The position numbers and the translations under genes were made by a program. The notes under the pieces are model-generated. The model was not told where the DNA came from, made no database searches, and was given only the letters and a program-made list of their open reading frames with translations. From Roseibium sediminis (GTDB lineage Bacteria > Pseudomonadota > Alphaproteobacteria > Rhizobiales > Stappiaceae), in contig NZ_VXDB01000019.1 of NCBI RefSeq assembly GCF_008711325.1, positions 28,626 through 92,625 of the forward strand: a DNA stretch of 64,000 bases. The letters are read 5' to 3'. Numbering within the stretch: the stretch's first letter is position 1; the number at the start of each line of letters is the position of its first letter. Positions 36,406 through 44,929 of this stretch are shown here, piece by piece.

Positions 36406-36942
36406 ATGGTTTCCGTAATGAGTGTATTACCCGCAGCAGAACGCAACCCGTTCGAGGCACAGGACCCTGACAGGGCAGATATCTGGACGATGTTGGTGCA
36501 AAGGGACATCGATGCTTTCGTAGCGGCCGACTGGGATGCGGTGAAAAACGATTTTGTAGTGGATGGTTTTTTCGGTGTTGATGGTGGCAAGAAGCCGAAT
36601 CCGGATACGTGGTCGATGCGCTTTCCCGGTATCGGTGAATATCGCGATGAATGGCTTCGCCAGGCAAAAGAATTCAGAAATACCGAATTTGCGGAAGACC
36701 CGCGCGCTGCGATTTTCAGAGCGACTCGCCTTGAGGAGATCGAGATTTCCGGGGACCGAGCCATCGCGCACAAGAAGTTTGACGGTTCCATTCGCAAAGC
36801 TGACGGAACGCTTGACCGCCTGCTCTGGCAGACGCTCTACTTCTGCAAGAAAACCGATGCAGGGTGGAAGATCACCAGCTTCTGCGGTTATCTGCCCAAT
36901 CCGCTTGGCGGCGGCACGCATGGAGATGGACAAACAGAATGA
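36406..36942 (+). CDS. SnoaL/NTF2-like domain protein
   Basis: 178 residues from ATG 36406 (GAAAG nearby), or 174 from ATG 36418. It looks like an NTF2-fold protein: an N-terminal helix with DIWTMLVQRDIDAFVAADWDAVKNDFV, aromatic residues across the central sheet, and a closing strand DAGWKITSFCGYLP. Some members are isomerases or hydrolases, others only bind ligands, so the reaction is unknown. It overlaps the next M81 gene by 4 bases (ATGA), indicating a common operon and a likely auxiliary role in the same pathway. Confidence 0.7.
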   Translation: MVSVMSVLPAAERNPFEAQDPDRADIWTMLVQRDIDAFVAADWDAVKNDFVVDGFFGVDGGKKPNPDTWSMRFPGIGEYRDEWLRQAKEFRNTEFAEDPRAAIFRATRLEEIEISGDRAIAHKKFDGSIRKADGTLDRLLWQTLYFCKKTDAGWKITSFCGYLPNPLGGGTHGDGQTE

Positions 36943-38444
36943 CCAGAAAACGCGTCTTTTCAGCTGTTCTGGCAACTGAGACAAACACCTTCTCGCCGAT
37001 CCGCATCGACATTCGGGGGTTCGAGGCCTCTCTGCTGGCGCGTCCGGGCGAACATCCCGACACCCCAACGCTGTGTTCTGCGGTCATTCCGATCGGACGC
37101 GCCTACTGCGCCGAAAAGGGGTGGGACCTGATTGAAGGGACTGCTGCCTGGGCTGATCCTGCCGGTCTTGTTTCCAAGCCGACCTTTGAAGGTCTTCGCG
37201 ACGAAATTCTCGGACAGCTGAAAGACGCACTACCGGTCGATGGCGTGGTCATTGGACTACATGGCGCCATGGTCGCAGATGGATACCCGGATCCCGAAGG
37301 GGACTTTCTGAGCCGCGTCCGCGACCTTATCGGGCCGGATACGCCGCTGGTGGCCACGCTGGATCCGCATTCTCACTTGACTGCGAAGCGCGTTGCAGCG
37401 GCAGATGCTCTGGTCGCTTTCAAGGAATTCCCGCATACGGATTTTGTGGATCGGGCCCGAGATGCCTGGCGGATTGCTGGCGGAGCCATAGAAGGCGAGG
37501 TTGCGCCGCATATTTCGGTCTTTGACTGCAAGATGATCGATGTCTTTCCGACGTCCAGACAACCGATGCGCGGATTTGTCGACAATCTGATCGAACTTGA
37601 GCGCACCGATGATCTCATCCTGTCGACTTCGGTCATTCACGGGTTCATGGCGGGCGATGTTCCTGAAATGGGAACCAAGATCATGGTTGTGACAGATGCG
37701 GCAGCCGAGCACGGACAAAGGATCGCTCGTGAACTTGGTGAAAATCTGTTTCAGTTACGTGGCCAGGTCCGCAGCCCCGAAGTGTCCGTCGATCAAGCCT
37801 ATGAAGCTGCGCTTGCGTCTCATGACGGGCCCGTTGTCATCGCCGACATGTGGGACAATCCTGGTGGAGGAACAGCGGGAGACTCCACGGTTCTTCTGGC
37901 AGAAGCGATCGAGCGCGGCCTGACGAGCATTGCATTCGGGTCCGTTTGGGATCCCATCGCCGTACAGCTGTGCCATGCAGCCGGAGAGGGCGCGGAGATG
38001 GCGCTGCGGTTCGGCGCGAAATCTGCTCCTGGCTGCGGCGCTCCAATCGATGCGACAGTCAAGGTGATCAAGAACATCCGGGATGCCAATCAACGTTTCG
38101 GGGACAGCTTTGTTCCGATCGGTGATTCCAGCCTGATCTATCTGAATGGCATCGAGATCATTCTCAACTCGACGCGGGCCCAGTGTTTTGACACGAGCCT
38201 TTTCGAGATATTCGGGATTGATCCGCGGCAGCGGCGTATGCTTGTCGTCAAATCGACCAATCACTTTCAGGCGTCATTTGCGCGTATAAGCAACAAGATA
38301 CTCTATTGTTCTGCCGGAAACCCGTATCCGAACAATCCGGCGAAAACAGACTACAAGCACGCGCCGCGGGATATCTGGCCGATCACGGACCGCTCGTCGC
38401 CCTATGATCCGGCCTCTCAGAACGTCCATGGAGCCCTGGCATGA
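36939..38444 (+). CDS. M81 family (MlrC-like) metallopeptidase, copy 2
   Basis: 501 residues from ATG 36939, overlapping the previous stop by 4 bases. Starts KRVFSAVLATETNTFSP, with the zinc site ATLDPHSHLT near residue 139 (Asp-x-His) and KEFPHTDFVDRARDA near residue 160. The region ADMWDNPGGGTAGDST near residue 305 corresponds to the ADSGDNPTGGG segment of the other copy. The two copies share the fold and site but differ strongly, so they probably have different substrates. Cytosolic by absence of a signal. It overlaps the PLP-enzyme gene by 4 bases, pointing to joint action on a peptide-like or hydroxy-amino-acid compound. Confidence 0.88.
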   Translation: MTRKRVFSAVLATETNTFSPIRIDIRGFEASLLARPGEHPDTPTLCSAVIPIGRAYCAEKGWDLIEGTAAWADPAGLVSKPTFEGLRDEILGQLKDALPVDGVVIGLHGAMVADGYPDPEGDFLSRVRDLIGPDTPLVATLDPHSHLTAKRVAAADALVAFKEFPHTDFVDRARDAWRIAGGAIEGEVAPHISVFDCKMIDVFPTSRQPMRGFVDNLIELERTDDLILSTSVIHGFMAGDVPEMGTKIMVVTDAAAEHGQRIARELGENLFQLRGQVRSPEVSVDQAYEAALASHDGPVVIADMWDNPGGGTAGDSTVLLAEAIERGLTSIAFGSVWDPIAVQLCHAAGEGAEMALRFGAKSAPGCGAPIDATVKVIKNIRDANQRFGDSFVPIGDSSLIYLNGIEIILNSTRAQCFDTSLFEIFGIDPRQRRMLVVKSTNHFQASFARISNKILYCSAGNPYPNNPAKTDYKHAPRDIWPITDRSSPYDPASQNVHGALA

Positions 38445-39508
38445 GCAAGACGACCCATATCAGCGAATTGGCCACCCCTGTGGCGGTGATTGATGAAGAT
38501 GTGATGGACGCGAACATCAAGGTGGTACAGCGCTACTTTGACGAGATTGGTCGACCGTTCCGCCCGCATATCAAGACTCACAAGATCCCGTCACTCGCGC
38601 GAAAACAGGTTGCTGCCGGGGCTGTTGGCATCACCTGCCAGAAAGTCAGCGAAGCCGAGATATTCGCCGACGCCGGATTTCATGACATTTTCATCACCTT
38701 CAACATGCTGGGCACCGACAGGTTGGCGCGGTTAAAAGCGCTGAATAACCGGGTCGATCTGCAGGTTGTTGCCGACAATGATGTCGTGGTCGACGGTTTG
38801 GCGGATGTTTTTACCGCCGATGAACCGCTCATGGTCCTGGTGGAATGCGATACGGGAGCAGGGCGCAACGGCGTCCAGTCTCCGGAAGATGCCGTAAAGC
38901 TTGCCGAGCGTATCGCGTCAAAGCCGGGTCTCGTCTTTGTCGGCCTGATGACCTATCCAAAACCAAATACGGAAGACGCCGTGGAAGCGTTCTTCTCGCA
39001 GACGGTTTCCATGCTCAAGTCTAAGGGCATCCATTGTCCGGTGCTTTCGCATGGCGGCTCTCCCAGCCTGCTGGATTCACATCTGGTGAAGTCGGCGACT
39101 GAGCATCGTGCAGGCACCTATATTTTCAATGATCGCTCGATGGTGCGTGCGGGGCTGTGCGATTATGACGACTGCGCCATGCATGTCATAGCAACTGTCG
39201 TGTCTCGTCCGACCGAAACGCGTGCAGTGCTGGACTCAGGCTCCAAGGCCTTGACCTCGGACCTGCTCGGATTTCCCGATCACGGCTACATCGTTGAATA
39301 TCCCGACGCGTCGATCACTTCGTTGAGCGAAGAACATGCCGTTGTCGATCTGTCGAAATGTTCTGAGAAGCCAAAAGTTGGCGAGCGCATCCGGATTATT
39401 CCGAACCATACATGCGTTGTGACGAACCTGTTTGACCGGCTGGTGTTTCACAAGGGTGGAGTGGTCAGCGGGATTGAACCTGTTGCCGCACGCGGATGTG
39501 TGACCTGA
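38441..39508 (+). CDS. D-threonine aldolase / D-serine dehydratase-like PLP enzyme
   Basis: 355 residues. The alanine-racemase-like N-terminal barrel starts near residue 10 (ATPVAVIDEDVMDANI), with the PLP lysine in RPHIKTHK near residue 47. The C-terminal domain has the metal pair His and Cys in IPNHTCVVTN near residue 326, as in D-threonine aldolase and DSD1-type D-serine dehydratase. These enzymes cleave D-3-hydroxy amino acids to glycine plus an aldehyde, or deaminate D-serine. Third gene of the SnoaL-M81 operon, overlapping by 4 bases and ending before a strong terminator. Confidence 0.87.
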   Translation: MSKTTHISELATPVAVIDEDVMDANIKVVQRYFDEIGRPFRPHIKTHKIPSLARKQVAAGAVGITCQKVSEAEIFADAGFHDIFITFNMLGTDRLARLKALNNRVDLQVVADNDVVVDGLADVFTADEPLMVLVECDTGAGRNGVQSPEDAVKLAERIASKPGLVFVGLMTYPKPNTEDAVEAFFSQTVSMLKSKGIHCPVLSHGGSPSLLDSHLVKSATEHRAGTYIFNDRSMVRAGLCDYDDCAMHVIATVVSRPTETRAVLDSGSKALTSDLLGFPDHGYIVEYPDASITSLSEEHAVVDLSKCSEKPKVGERIRIIPNHTCVVTNLFDRLVFHKGGVVSGIEPVAARGCVT

Positions 39509-39531
39509 TTGAAATTTACACTGTACCTACA

Positions 39532-39560
39532 AAAAAGGCCGCGTGATCCGCGGCCTTTTT
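39532..39560. terminator. Bidirectional Rho-independent terminator
   Basis: Stem AAAAAGGCCGCG / CGCGGCCTTTTT with a 5-base loop, between the convergent PLP-enzyme gene and the ABC ATPase gene. The stem sequence matches the terminator at 4945-4973. Confidence 0.87.
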
Positions 39561-39580
39561 CAATTGAAGTCTGATCCCGA

Positions 39581-40708
39581 TCAGAGATGCATCTGCGCGG
39601 GGTCGATCTCGGACATGGAGATCTTGCGCGTGAATGCAGAGCCATCCTTGTGGAACAAATGGCAATCCTGACCGACAATGCCCATCTTCAGCACTTCTCC
39701 GACCCGCGCCGGTGCATCGCCTGGCAGAAGGCTACAGAACACATTCTCGCTGCCTTCAACTGATGAGTAGGTCACTGTGTGGATGCCAAGTCGTTCCACG
39801 ACATTGGGAACAACATCCAGGCTTGCGTCAGCTTCGCGAAGACGAATGTGCTCCGGGCGCAAACCGAGGATCAAATCCTGACCTGCGATGTCGCCGGTGA
39901 CTTCGACTGCAACAGTCAGTTCGGAGCCGTTTGGCAGGATAACCGTCGCGCCTTTTTCGTTGGCTGATTTTCCGGTCACGTGAATGAAGTTCATCTTCGG
40001 GTTGCCGATGAACCCGGCGACGAAGGTGTTCTCCGGTCTATGATAGAGTTCGAGCGGCGTTCCGACCTGGGAAATAATGCCGCCATCCAGCACCACGATC
40101 CGGTCGGCCATGGTCATGGCTTCCACCTGATCGTGCGTGACGTAGATCATCGTGGCATCCAGATCGTTGTGCAGCTTGGCAAGCTCTACGCGCATTTCTG
40201 CACGCAGGGCTGCGTCCAGGTTGGAAAGCGGCTCATCGAACAGAAAGACCGAGGGGGCTCGAACGATAGCGCGGCCGATCGCAACGCGCTGGCGCTGACC
40301 ACCTGAAAGTTCGCCCGGCTTGTGGTGCAGACGTGATTCAAGCTGCAGGATCTTTGCGGCTTGCTGAACCTTTTCTTCCACCTTGTCCTGCGGCAGGCGC
40401 TCGACACGCAGGGGGAAGGCAATATTCTCGTAAACGCTCATATGCGGATAGAGCGCATAGGACTGGAACACCATGGCAATGCCACGCTTCACCGGCGGCA
40501 GGGCGTTCACGACCTTCTTGTCGATGGAAACGTCGCCGTCAGAGATTTCTTCCAGTCCGGCAATCATGCGCAACAGCGTCGATTTTCCGCAGCCGGACGG
40601 CCCGACGAAAACCACAAACTCCCCGTGCTGGACGTCCAGTGACACGCCCTTGATCACTTCCATGCCGCCGTAGCTTTTGCGAACGTCACGCAGCTGCAAC
40701 TCGCCCAT
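39581..40708 (-). CDS. Sugar ABC importer ATPase (UgpC/MsmK type)
   Basis: 375 residues from ATG 40708, with AGGAAAC upstream. Walker A GPSGCGKST near residue 36, signature LSGGQRQRVAIGRA near residue 132, Walker B FLFDEPLSNLDA near 154 and the H-loop VTHDQ. The C-terminal TOBE/MalK-like regulatory domain (about 235-375) includes GLRPEHIRL. Such ATPases energise CUT1 sugar permeases. Last gene of the minus operon. A stable hairpin separates it from the binding-protein gene. Confidence 0.92.
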   Translation of the reverse strand: MGELQLRDVRKSYGGMEVIKGVSLDVQHGEFVVFVGPSGCGKSTLLRMIAGLEEISDGDVSIDKKVVNALPPVKRGIAMVFQSYALYPHMSVYENIAFPLRVERLPQDKVEEKVQQAAKILQLESRLHHKPGELSGGQRQRVAIGRAIVRAPSVFLFDEPLSNLDAALRAEMRVELAKLHNDLDATMIYVTHDQVEAMTMADRIVVLDGGIISQVGTPLELYHRPENTFVAGFIGNPKMNFIHVTGKSANEKGATVILPNGSELTVAVEVTGDIAGQDLILGLRPEHIRLREADASLDVVPNVVERLGIHTVTYSSVEGSENVFCSLLPGDAPARVGEVLKMGIVGQDCHLFHKDGSAFTRKISMSEIDPAQMHL

Positions 40709-40735
40709 GATTGTTTCCTTCTTTTTGTAAGCGGG

Positions 40736-40761
40736 CCGGGTCCCGACGGATCGGGACCCGG
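40736..40761 (-). other. Stable intercistronic hairpin between binding protein and ATPase genes
   Basis: Perfect 11-bp stem CCGGGTCCCGA / TCGGGACCCGG with a 4-base loop and no T run. It lies between the binding-protein stop and the ATPase start, a common site for an RNA structure that protects the upstream message and lowers downstream expression. Confidence 0.65.
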
Positions 40762-40778
40762 TATGCATCGTCAGGCGA

Positions 40779-41990
40779 TTACTTGACTGCTTCGAGCGCT
40801 TCGGCTGCGATTTCAACTGCTTCAGCAGCTTCCATCTCGCCAAGAACAACAGCCTGGAGGGCTTCGTTGATCGCGTCCTGCATGCCGACATAATCGGTTA
40901 CGAACGGCTCCGGACCACCGTCCGGGATCGCCTCAAGGAACGGTGCCCAGGTCGGATCCTTTGCAGCCAGCTCACGTACCTGCGGCATGTCGCGCAGCGG
41001 GGTGAAGCCTTCACCCAGTTCGAAGGCAACCTGGTTTTCCGGGTTGGTCAGCAGCTTGCCGAGAGACAGGGCCTGCTCTTCAACGCCGGATCCCTTGAAG
41101 ACTGCGAGGGAGTCGGTGATCAGCAGGGTGCCATGCTTGCCGTTCGGGCCAGCCGGAACGCGGGTCACACCCCAGTTCACGTCACCAACCTGTGCGCGCT
41201 CCCAAGGACCGGAGATGAACATGCCGATGCGGCCTTCAGTGAAGAGCGGACGCAGCTTTGCACGGTCATAAGCAACCGGACCCGGCTGGGAAACGGTGGC
41301 CAGCTTGCCGTAGAAGGCAACTGCTTCAACAGTGTTCGGAGAGTTGAAGGTGATTTCGCCGTCCGCGTTGATGACTTCACCACCGTTCGAGTACAGGTAG
41401 TTCAGGAACTGGTGCATGGTGTTGTCGAAGGACGCAGCAGCAAGGCCTACACCGTCAGCGTCGGTCTTTTCCTTGATAGCCTTGGCGGCTTCGTACATTT
41501 CGTCCCAGGTCTTCGGCGGGTTTTCCGGATCAAGGCCAGCCTTCGCGAAGAGGTCCTTGTTCCAGTACAGTGCTTTGGTGGAGAAGGCGCGCGGGAGGCC
41601 CCACTGCTTGCCGTCTGCCGTGATGGTGCCGAGGATCGGCGGAGCGTAGGTGGCCTTTTCTTCTTCGGTCATATCGACCGGGATGATCAGGTCATTCTTA
41701 GCAAGCTGCTTCAGGGTACGCGAACCCATGTAGGCGATTGCCGGCGGGTTGCCTGCAGAAGCAAGCGTGGTGGACTTCTCCTGGCACTGGCCCCACGGCA
41801 CGAATTCTACATCAACCTTGTAACCTGCGTTGGCAGCTTCCCACTGGTTGATGACTTCCGTCTGAAGCGGGATACCCGCGCCGGTGTTGTCACCGCAGAC
41901 GATCATGTGAAGGCGCTTGTCCTCAGCAGAGGCGCTTCCGGCAATGGCGAGTGCAAACACACCGCCAAGGAGCAAAGACTTCAGTTTCAT
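40779..41990 (-). CDS. CUT1-type sugar-binding periplasmic protein
   Basis: 403 residues from ATG 41990 with AAGGGAAA upstream. The signal peptide spans about residues 1-22 (ASA-ED). Family 1 extracellular solute-binding protein: WEAANAGYKVDVEFVPWGQ near residue 50, PPAIAYMGSRTL near residue 82, GEGFTPLRDMPQVRELA near residue 332. Its operon partners (NagK, CutC, permeases) and the neighbouring nag genes suggest GlcNAc, chitobiose or a related amino-sugar ligand. The acidic, alanine-rich tail (EMEAAEAVEIAAEALEAVK) is typical of these proteins in alphaproteobacteria. Confidence 0.9.
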   Translation of the reverse strand: MKLKSLLLGGVFALAIAGSASAEDKRLHMIVCGDNTGAGIPLQTEVINQWEAANAGYKVDVEFVPWGQCQEKSTTLASAGNPPAIAYMGSRTLKQLAKNDLIIPVDMTEEEKATYAPPILGTITADGKQWGLPRAFSTKALYWNKDLFAKAGLDPENPPKTWDEMYEAAKAIKEKTDADGVGLAAASFDNTMHQFLNYLYSNGGEVINADGEITFNSPNTVEAVAFYGKLATVSQPGPVAYDRAKLRPLFTEGRIGMFISGPWERAQVGDVNWGVTRVPAGPNGKHGTLLITDSLAVFKGSGVEEQALSLGKLLTNPENQVAFELGEGFTPLRDMPQVRELAAKDPTWAPFLEAIPDGGPEPFVTDYVGMQDAINEALQAVVLGEMEAAEAVEIAAEALEAVK

Positions 41991-42025
41991 TGCTGTTTCC
42001 CTTTCTTGGTAAAGTACTGTTATTT

Positions 42026-42868
42026 TTATTCTTTCACCGCACCGGCCGTGAGGCCTGCAACGATGTATTTTTGAAGGAACACATAGACGAACAGCACCGG
42101 CAGGATACCGACGAGGCTCGCGGCCATGAGTTCGTTCCAAACCACGTCCTGACGACCAAAGAACTGGAACAGGCCGACGGGAAGCGGATTGAGCTCATTC
42201 ACCGAGTTGAAGGTGAGGGCGTAGATGAATTGCTGTGCATAGGCCGTGATGAAGGCCGTGATGGACACAACAACAATTCCGGGAAGGGCGACCGGGATGA
42301 TGACCCGGACGAGAGTGTAGATGCGACCTGCGCCGTCCACCCATGCTGCTTCCTCAAGCTCCTTCGGGATACGGATCAGGTAGGAGCGCAGCAGCCAGAT
42401 GCCGGTCGGGATCACGAAAGCGGTGCCCGGTGCAATCATGGCGAAGTAGGTGTTCAGCAGTCCATACTGTTGCATCAGGCGGAACAGCGGGATGATGAGC
42501 ACCGCGCCTGAGAACATGTTCACCGCGATGAACAGGCCGAGCAGGGTGTTGCGGGCCGGAAACTCGAAGCGGGAGAAGGCGTAGGCTGCAGGGATGATGC
42601 ACATCAGACCCAGCACCGTGACAACCGTCGCGATGAAGAACGAGTTGAACATGTACATCCACAGAAGCGGAACGTTTTCCCACATCGTGAAATAGGCGTC
42701 GAAGCTCATCTTGTCCGTGATGAACTGGTACGGCACCGAGAACAGGCTCGACAACGGACGCAGGGACACCACAAAGGCTTCAACAAACGGGGCAAGCACG
42801 AAGGTCAGGAAGACAGCCAGCCCGGCGTAGATCAGAACGTATTCGTACCAGCGATACTTATTTAGCAT
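42026..42868 (-). CDS. Carbohydrate ABC permease, MalG type
   Basis: 280 residues with six membrane segments. The EAA loop reads EEAAWVDGAGRIYTLVRVIIP near residue 172, the contact site for the ATPase. The first periplasmic loop after residue 35 is typical of MalG-like permeases. It overlaps the MalF-type permease gene by 11 bases and lies 35 bases ahead of the binding-protein gene. Confidence 0.92.
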   Translation of the reverse strand: MLNKYRWYEYVLIYAGLAVFLTFVLAPFVEAFVVSLRPLSSLFSVPYQFITDKMSFDAYFTMWENVPLLWMYMFNSFFIATVVTVLGLMCIIPAAYAFSRFEFPARNTLLGLFIAVNMFSGAVLIIPLFRLMQQYGLLNTYFAMIAPGTAFVIPTGIWLLRSYLIRIPKELEEAAWVDGAGRIYTLVRVIIPVALPGIVVVSITAFITAYAQQFIYALTFNSVNELNPLPVGLFQFFGRQDVVWNELMAASLVGILPVLFVYVFLQKYIVAGLTAGAVKE

Positions 42869-43754
42869 TGTGCGGGCTCCGTTTCGCCAGACGGTTCAGA
42901 AGCATGAAGTAGACGAGCGTGAAGGTGCCGAGGAACAGACAGATCATCACGGTACGTGCTGCACCCTCGCCATACTTGAAGCGGCTGATTGCGGTCTTGT
43001 AGGTGTCGATGATCATCGTGGTGGTCGCGTTACGCGGTCCGCCTTCCGTCAGGATCCAGATGATATCGAAGGAGTTGAAGGTTGCGATAGCCGAAAGAAG
43101 TGCCATCGTCGCAATCGACGGGATGATCAGCGGCAACGTGATCCGGCGGAAGCGGTACATCCGCGAAGCTCCGTCCACCCATGCAGCCTCATAAAGGTCC
43201 TTGGGAATGGATTGCATGGCCGCCAGCAGATAGAGCGTCACCATGGGTACGCCAATCCACACGTCCGTCACGATTGTCGCGAAGAAGGCAGAGTTCTTGT
43301 AGGCGAGGAATTCAAATGGCGCATCCAGGATGCCAATGCGCTGCGCCATGCCCGAGATCATCCCGAACTGGCCGTTATACATCCAGCCCCAGATAAAAAC
43401 GCCGATGGCGATCGGAATGACCCAGGGGGGCATGACCAGCACGCGGAAGAGAGCACGTCCGGGAACCGCAGCGTTCAGGAGAACGGCGCCGAGCGTCCCA
43501 ATCAGCATCTTGAGGGCCACGGAAAGGCTCATCCAGTAGAACGTGCGCGCAATCACCTCCGGAAAGCGCTTGGACATGATCTTTTCGTAGTTCTCGAAGC
43601 CGACATACTCGAAATTCGGGCTCATGCTCGTATTCGTGAATGACAGGCGGAAGGTCTCATAAAGCGGGTAGGCCACGATCGCCAACATCACCGCTGATGC
43701 AGGCACCAGCAGGAGATATGGGAAGTAGTCCCGTTGTGTCTTTGCGACAGCCAT
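42858..43754 (-). CDS. Carbohydrate ABC permease, MalF type
   Basis: 298 residues with six membrane segments and the EAA loop YEAAWVDGASRMYRFRRITLP near residue 188. It starts directly with a short cytosolic tail and PYLLLVPASAVMLAIVAYPL, the standard CUT1 opening. It pairs with the MalG-type permease. The oxidoreductase gene lies 8 bases upstream in the same operon. Confidence 0.92.
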   Translation of the reverse strand: MAVAKTQRDYFPYLLLVPASAVMLAIVAYPLYETFRLSFTNTSMSPNFEYVGFENYEKIMSKRFPEVIARTFYWMSLSVALKMLIGTLGAVLLNAAVPGRALFRVLVMPPWVIPIAIGVFIWGWMYNGQFGMISGMAQRIGILDAPFEFLAYKNSAFFATIVTDVWIGVPMVTLYLLAAMQSIPKDLYEAAWVDGASRMYRFRRITLPLIIPSIATMALLSAIATFNSFDIIWILTEGGPRNATTTMIIDTYKTAISRFKYGEGAARTVMICLFLGTFTLVYFMLLNRLAKRSPHNAK

Positions 43755-43762
43755 TTTTCCTC

Positions 43763-44929
43763 CTAAGCCAGCCCGTAGCTGTCAAATTTCTGCCAGGTCT
43801 CTGACATGTCGATGACCGAGCGGGAATTGCGGGCTTCGTCCAACTTTATGGCGGTCAATCCGGCCTCAAGCGCATCAAGAACGCTTACCGGCAGGTCGCC
43901 GCCTTTTTCGAAATAGAGTGCAAGGTCGCGAGCCATGCCTTCGTCCGCGCCGTAGTGGCCGGTGCTGCCCTGGCCAACCTGTGGCATGTCCACCAGGCAA
44001 CGCGACGTGAAGGCGTCATGAACCTTGTAGTAGTTGCGAATAAAATCACCTTCGGCCATTCCACGTGTTCCCATGACCGCAAAGCGGCGGAACTCGTCCG
44101 GCACGAACATGTTTGTATGGAAACAGAGATTAGTGCCATCTTCGTATTCTACCAAGGCTGTCTGATAGTCGATGATGTCGCCATCCGATTCAAAATCGGC
44201 ATTTGCACCGCCCCAGCGCGGCGTAAATGGATCGACACGATCTCCGGTGTCGGGAGCGGGGAAGGGCGCCGCGTTTTCCGGACGGTTTTCCGGAACAAAG
44301 CTCTTGCGACCGCCAAAGCTTGAAACGAACCGCGGACGTTGTCCGACCACGCCTTGATAGAGATCCAGATCGTGGAAGCATTTTTCCAGCATGAAGCCAC
44401 CGGAGTATTTGCTGTAACGCCGCCAGTCGCGCATGAAGAACGAACCGTGATACGGGCCGATATGTTCCGCAGCTTCGATGGAAACGACCTTGCCGATCTG
44501 ACCGCTGTCAAGGCTATTGCGCAGCGCGACATAGAGCGGAGAATAGCGCAGGACGAGCCCGACAAGAACGCGCTTTGCTCCGCCATGATGCTTGAGCAGT
44601 TCCAGCAGTTCGAAAGTTTCTGCCTCACTGATAACGATCGGCTTCTCGGCGAAGATATGCTGAACGTCGGACTGCAGACCGGTTTTCAGGTGCTCAATGT
44701 GCATGTGGTTTGGAGACCCGATCATCAGAAGATCGAGTTTTTCCGACTTGAGCATGCCTTCAAGGGTTTCATACCCTTTCAGTTCACGGTCTGCATATTT
44801 GCGGACATGCGGGAGGCCCGCAGGCGTCGGGTCCACATAGGACACAAACTCCATGTCAGGCCGGAAAGCCTTGAAATGGCTGCCGACATTAGCGATCCGA
44901 GCGCCTAGACCGACGAAACCTACCTTCAT
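43763..44929 (-). CDS. Gfo/Idh/MocA family oxidoreductase
   Basis: 388 residues. The N-terminal Rossmann domain (VGFVGLGARIANVG, residues 3-16) is followed by the family motif FAEKPIVIS near residue 92 (the EKP lysine takes part in catalysis). The C-terminal domain includes GGFMLEKCFHDLDLYQ near residue 177 (the His-x-x-x-Asp pattern). These enzymes oxidise or reduce sugars with NAD(P). In an amino-sugar import operon it could modify the imported sugar. It overlaps cutC by 4 bases. Confidence 0.88.
   Translation of the reverse strand: MKVGFVGLGARIANVGSHFKAFRPDMEFVSYVDPTPAGLPHVRKYADRELKGYETLEGMLKSEKLDLLMIGSPNHMHIEHLKTGLQSDVQHIFAEKPIVISEAETFELLELLKHHGGAKRVLVGLVLRYSPLYVALRNSLDSGQIGKVVSIEAAEHIGPYHGSFFMRDWRRYSKYSGGFMLEKCFHDLDLYQGVVGQRPRFVSSFGGRKSFVPENRPENAAPFPAPDTGDRVDPFTPRWGGANADFESDGDIIDYQTALVEYEDGTNLCFHTNMFVPDEFRRFAVMGTRGMAEGDFIRNYYKVHDAFTSRCLVDMPQVGQGSTGHYGADEGMARDLALYFEKGGDLPVSVLDALEAGLTAIKLDEARNSRSVIDMSETWQKFDSYGLA

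Noticed and set aside
41133..42074. 313-codon plus-strand frame
   Set aside because: Antisense to the sugar-binding protein gene, whose signal peptide and fold are clear.
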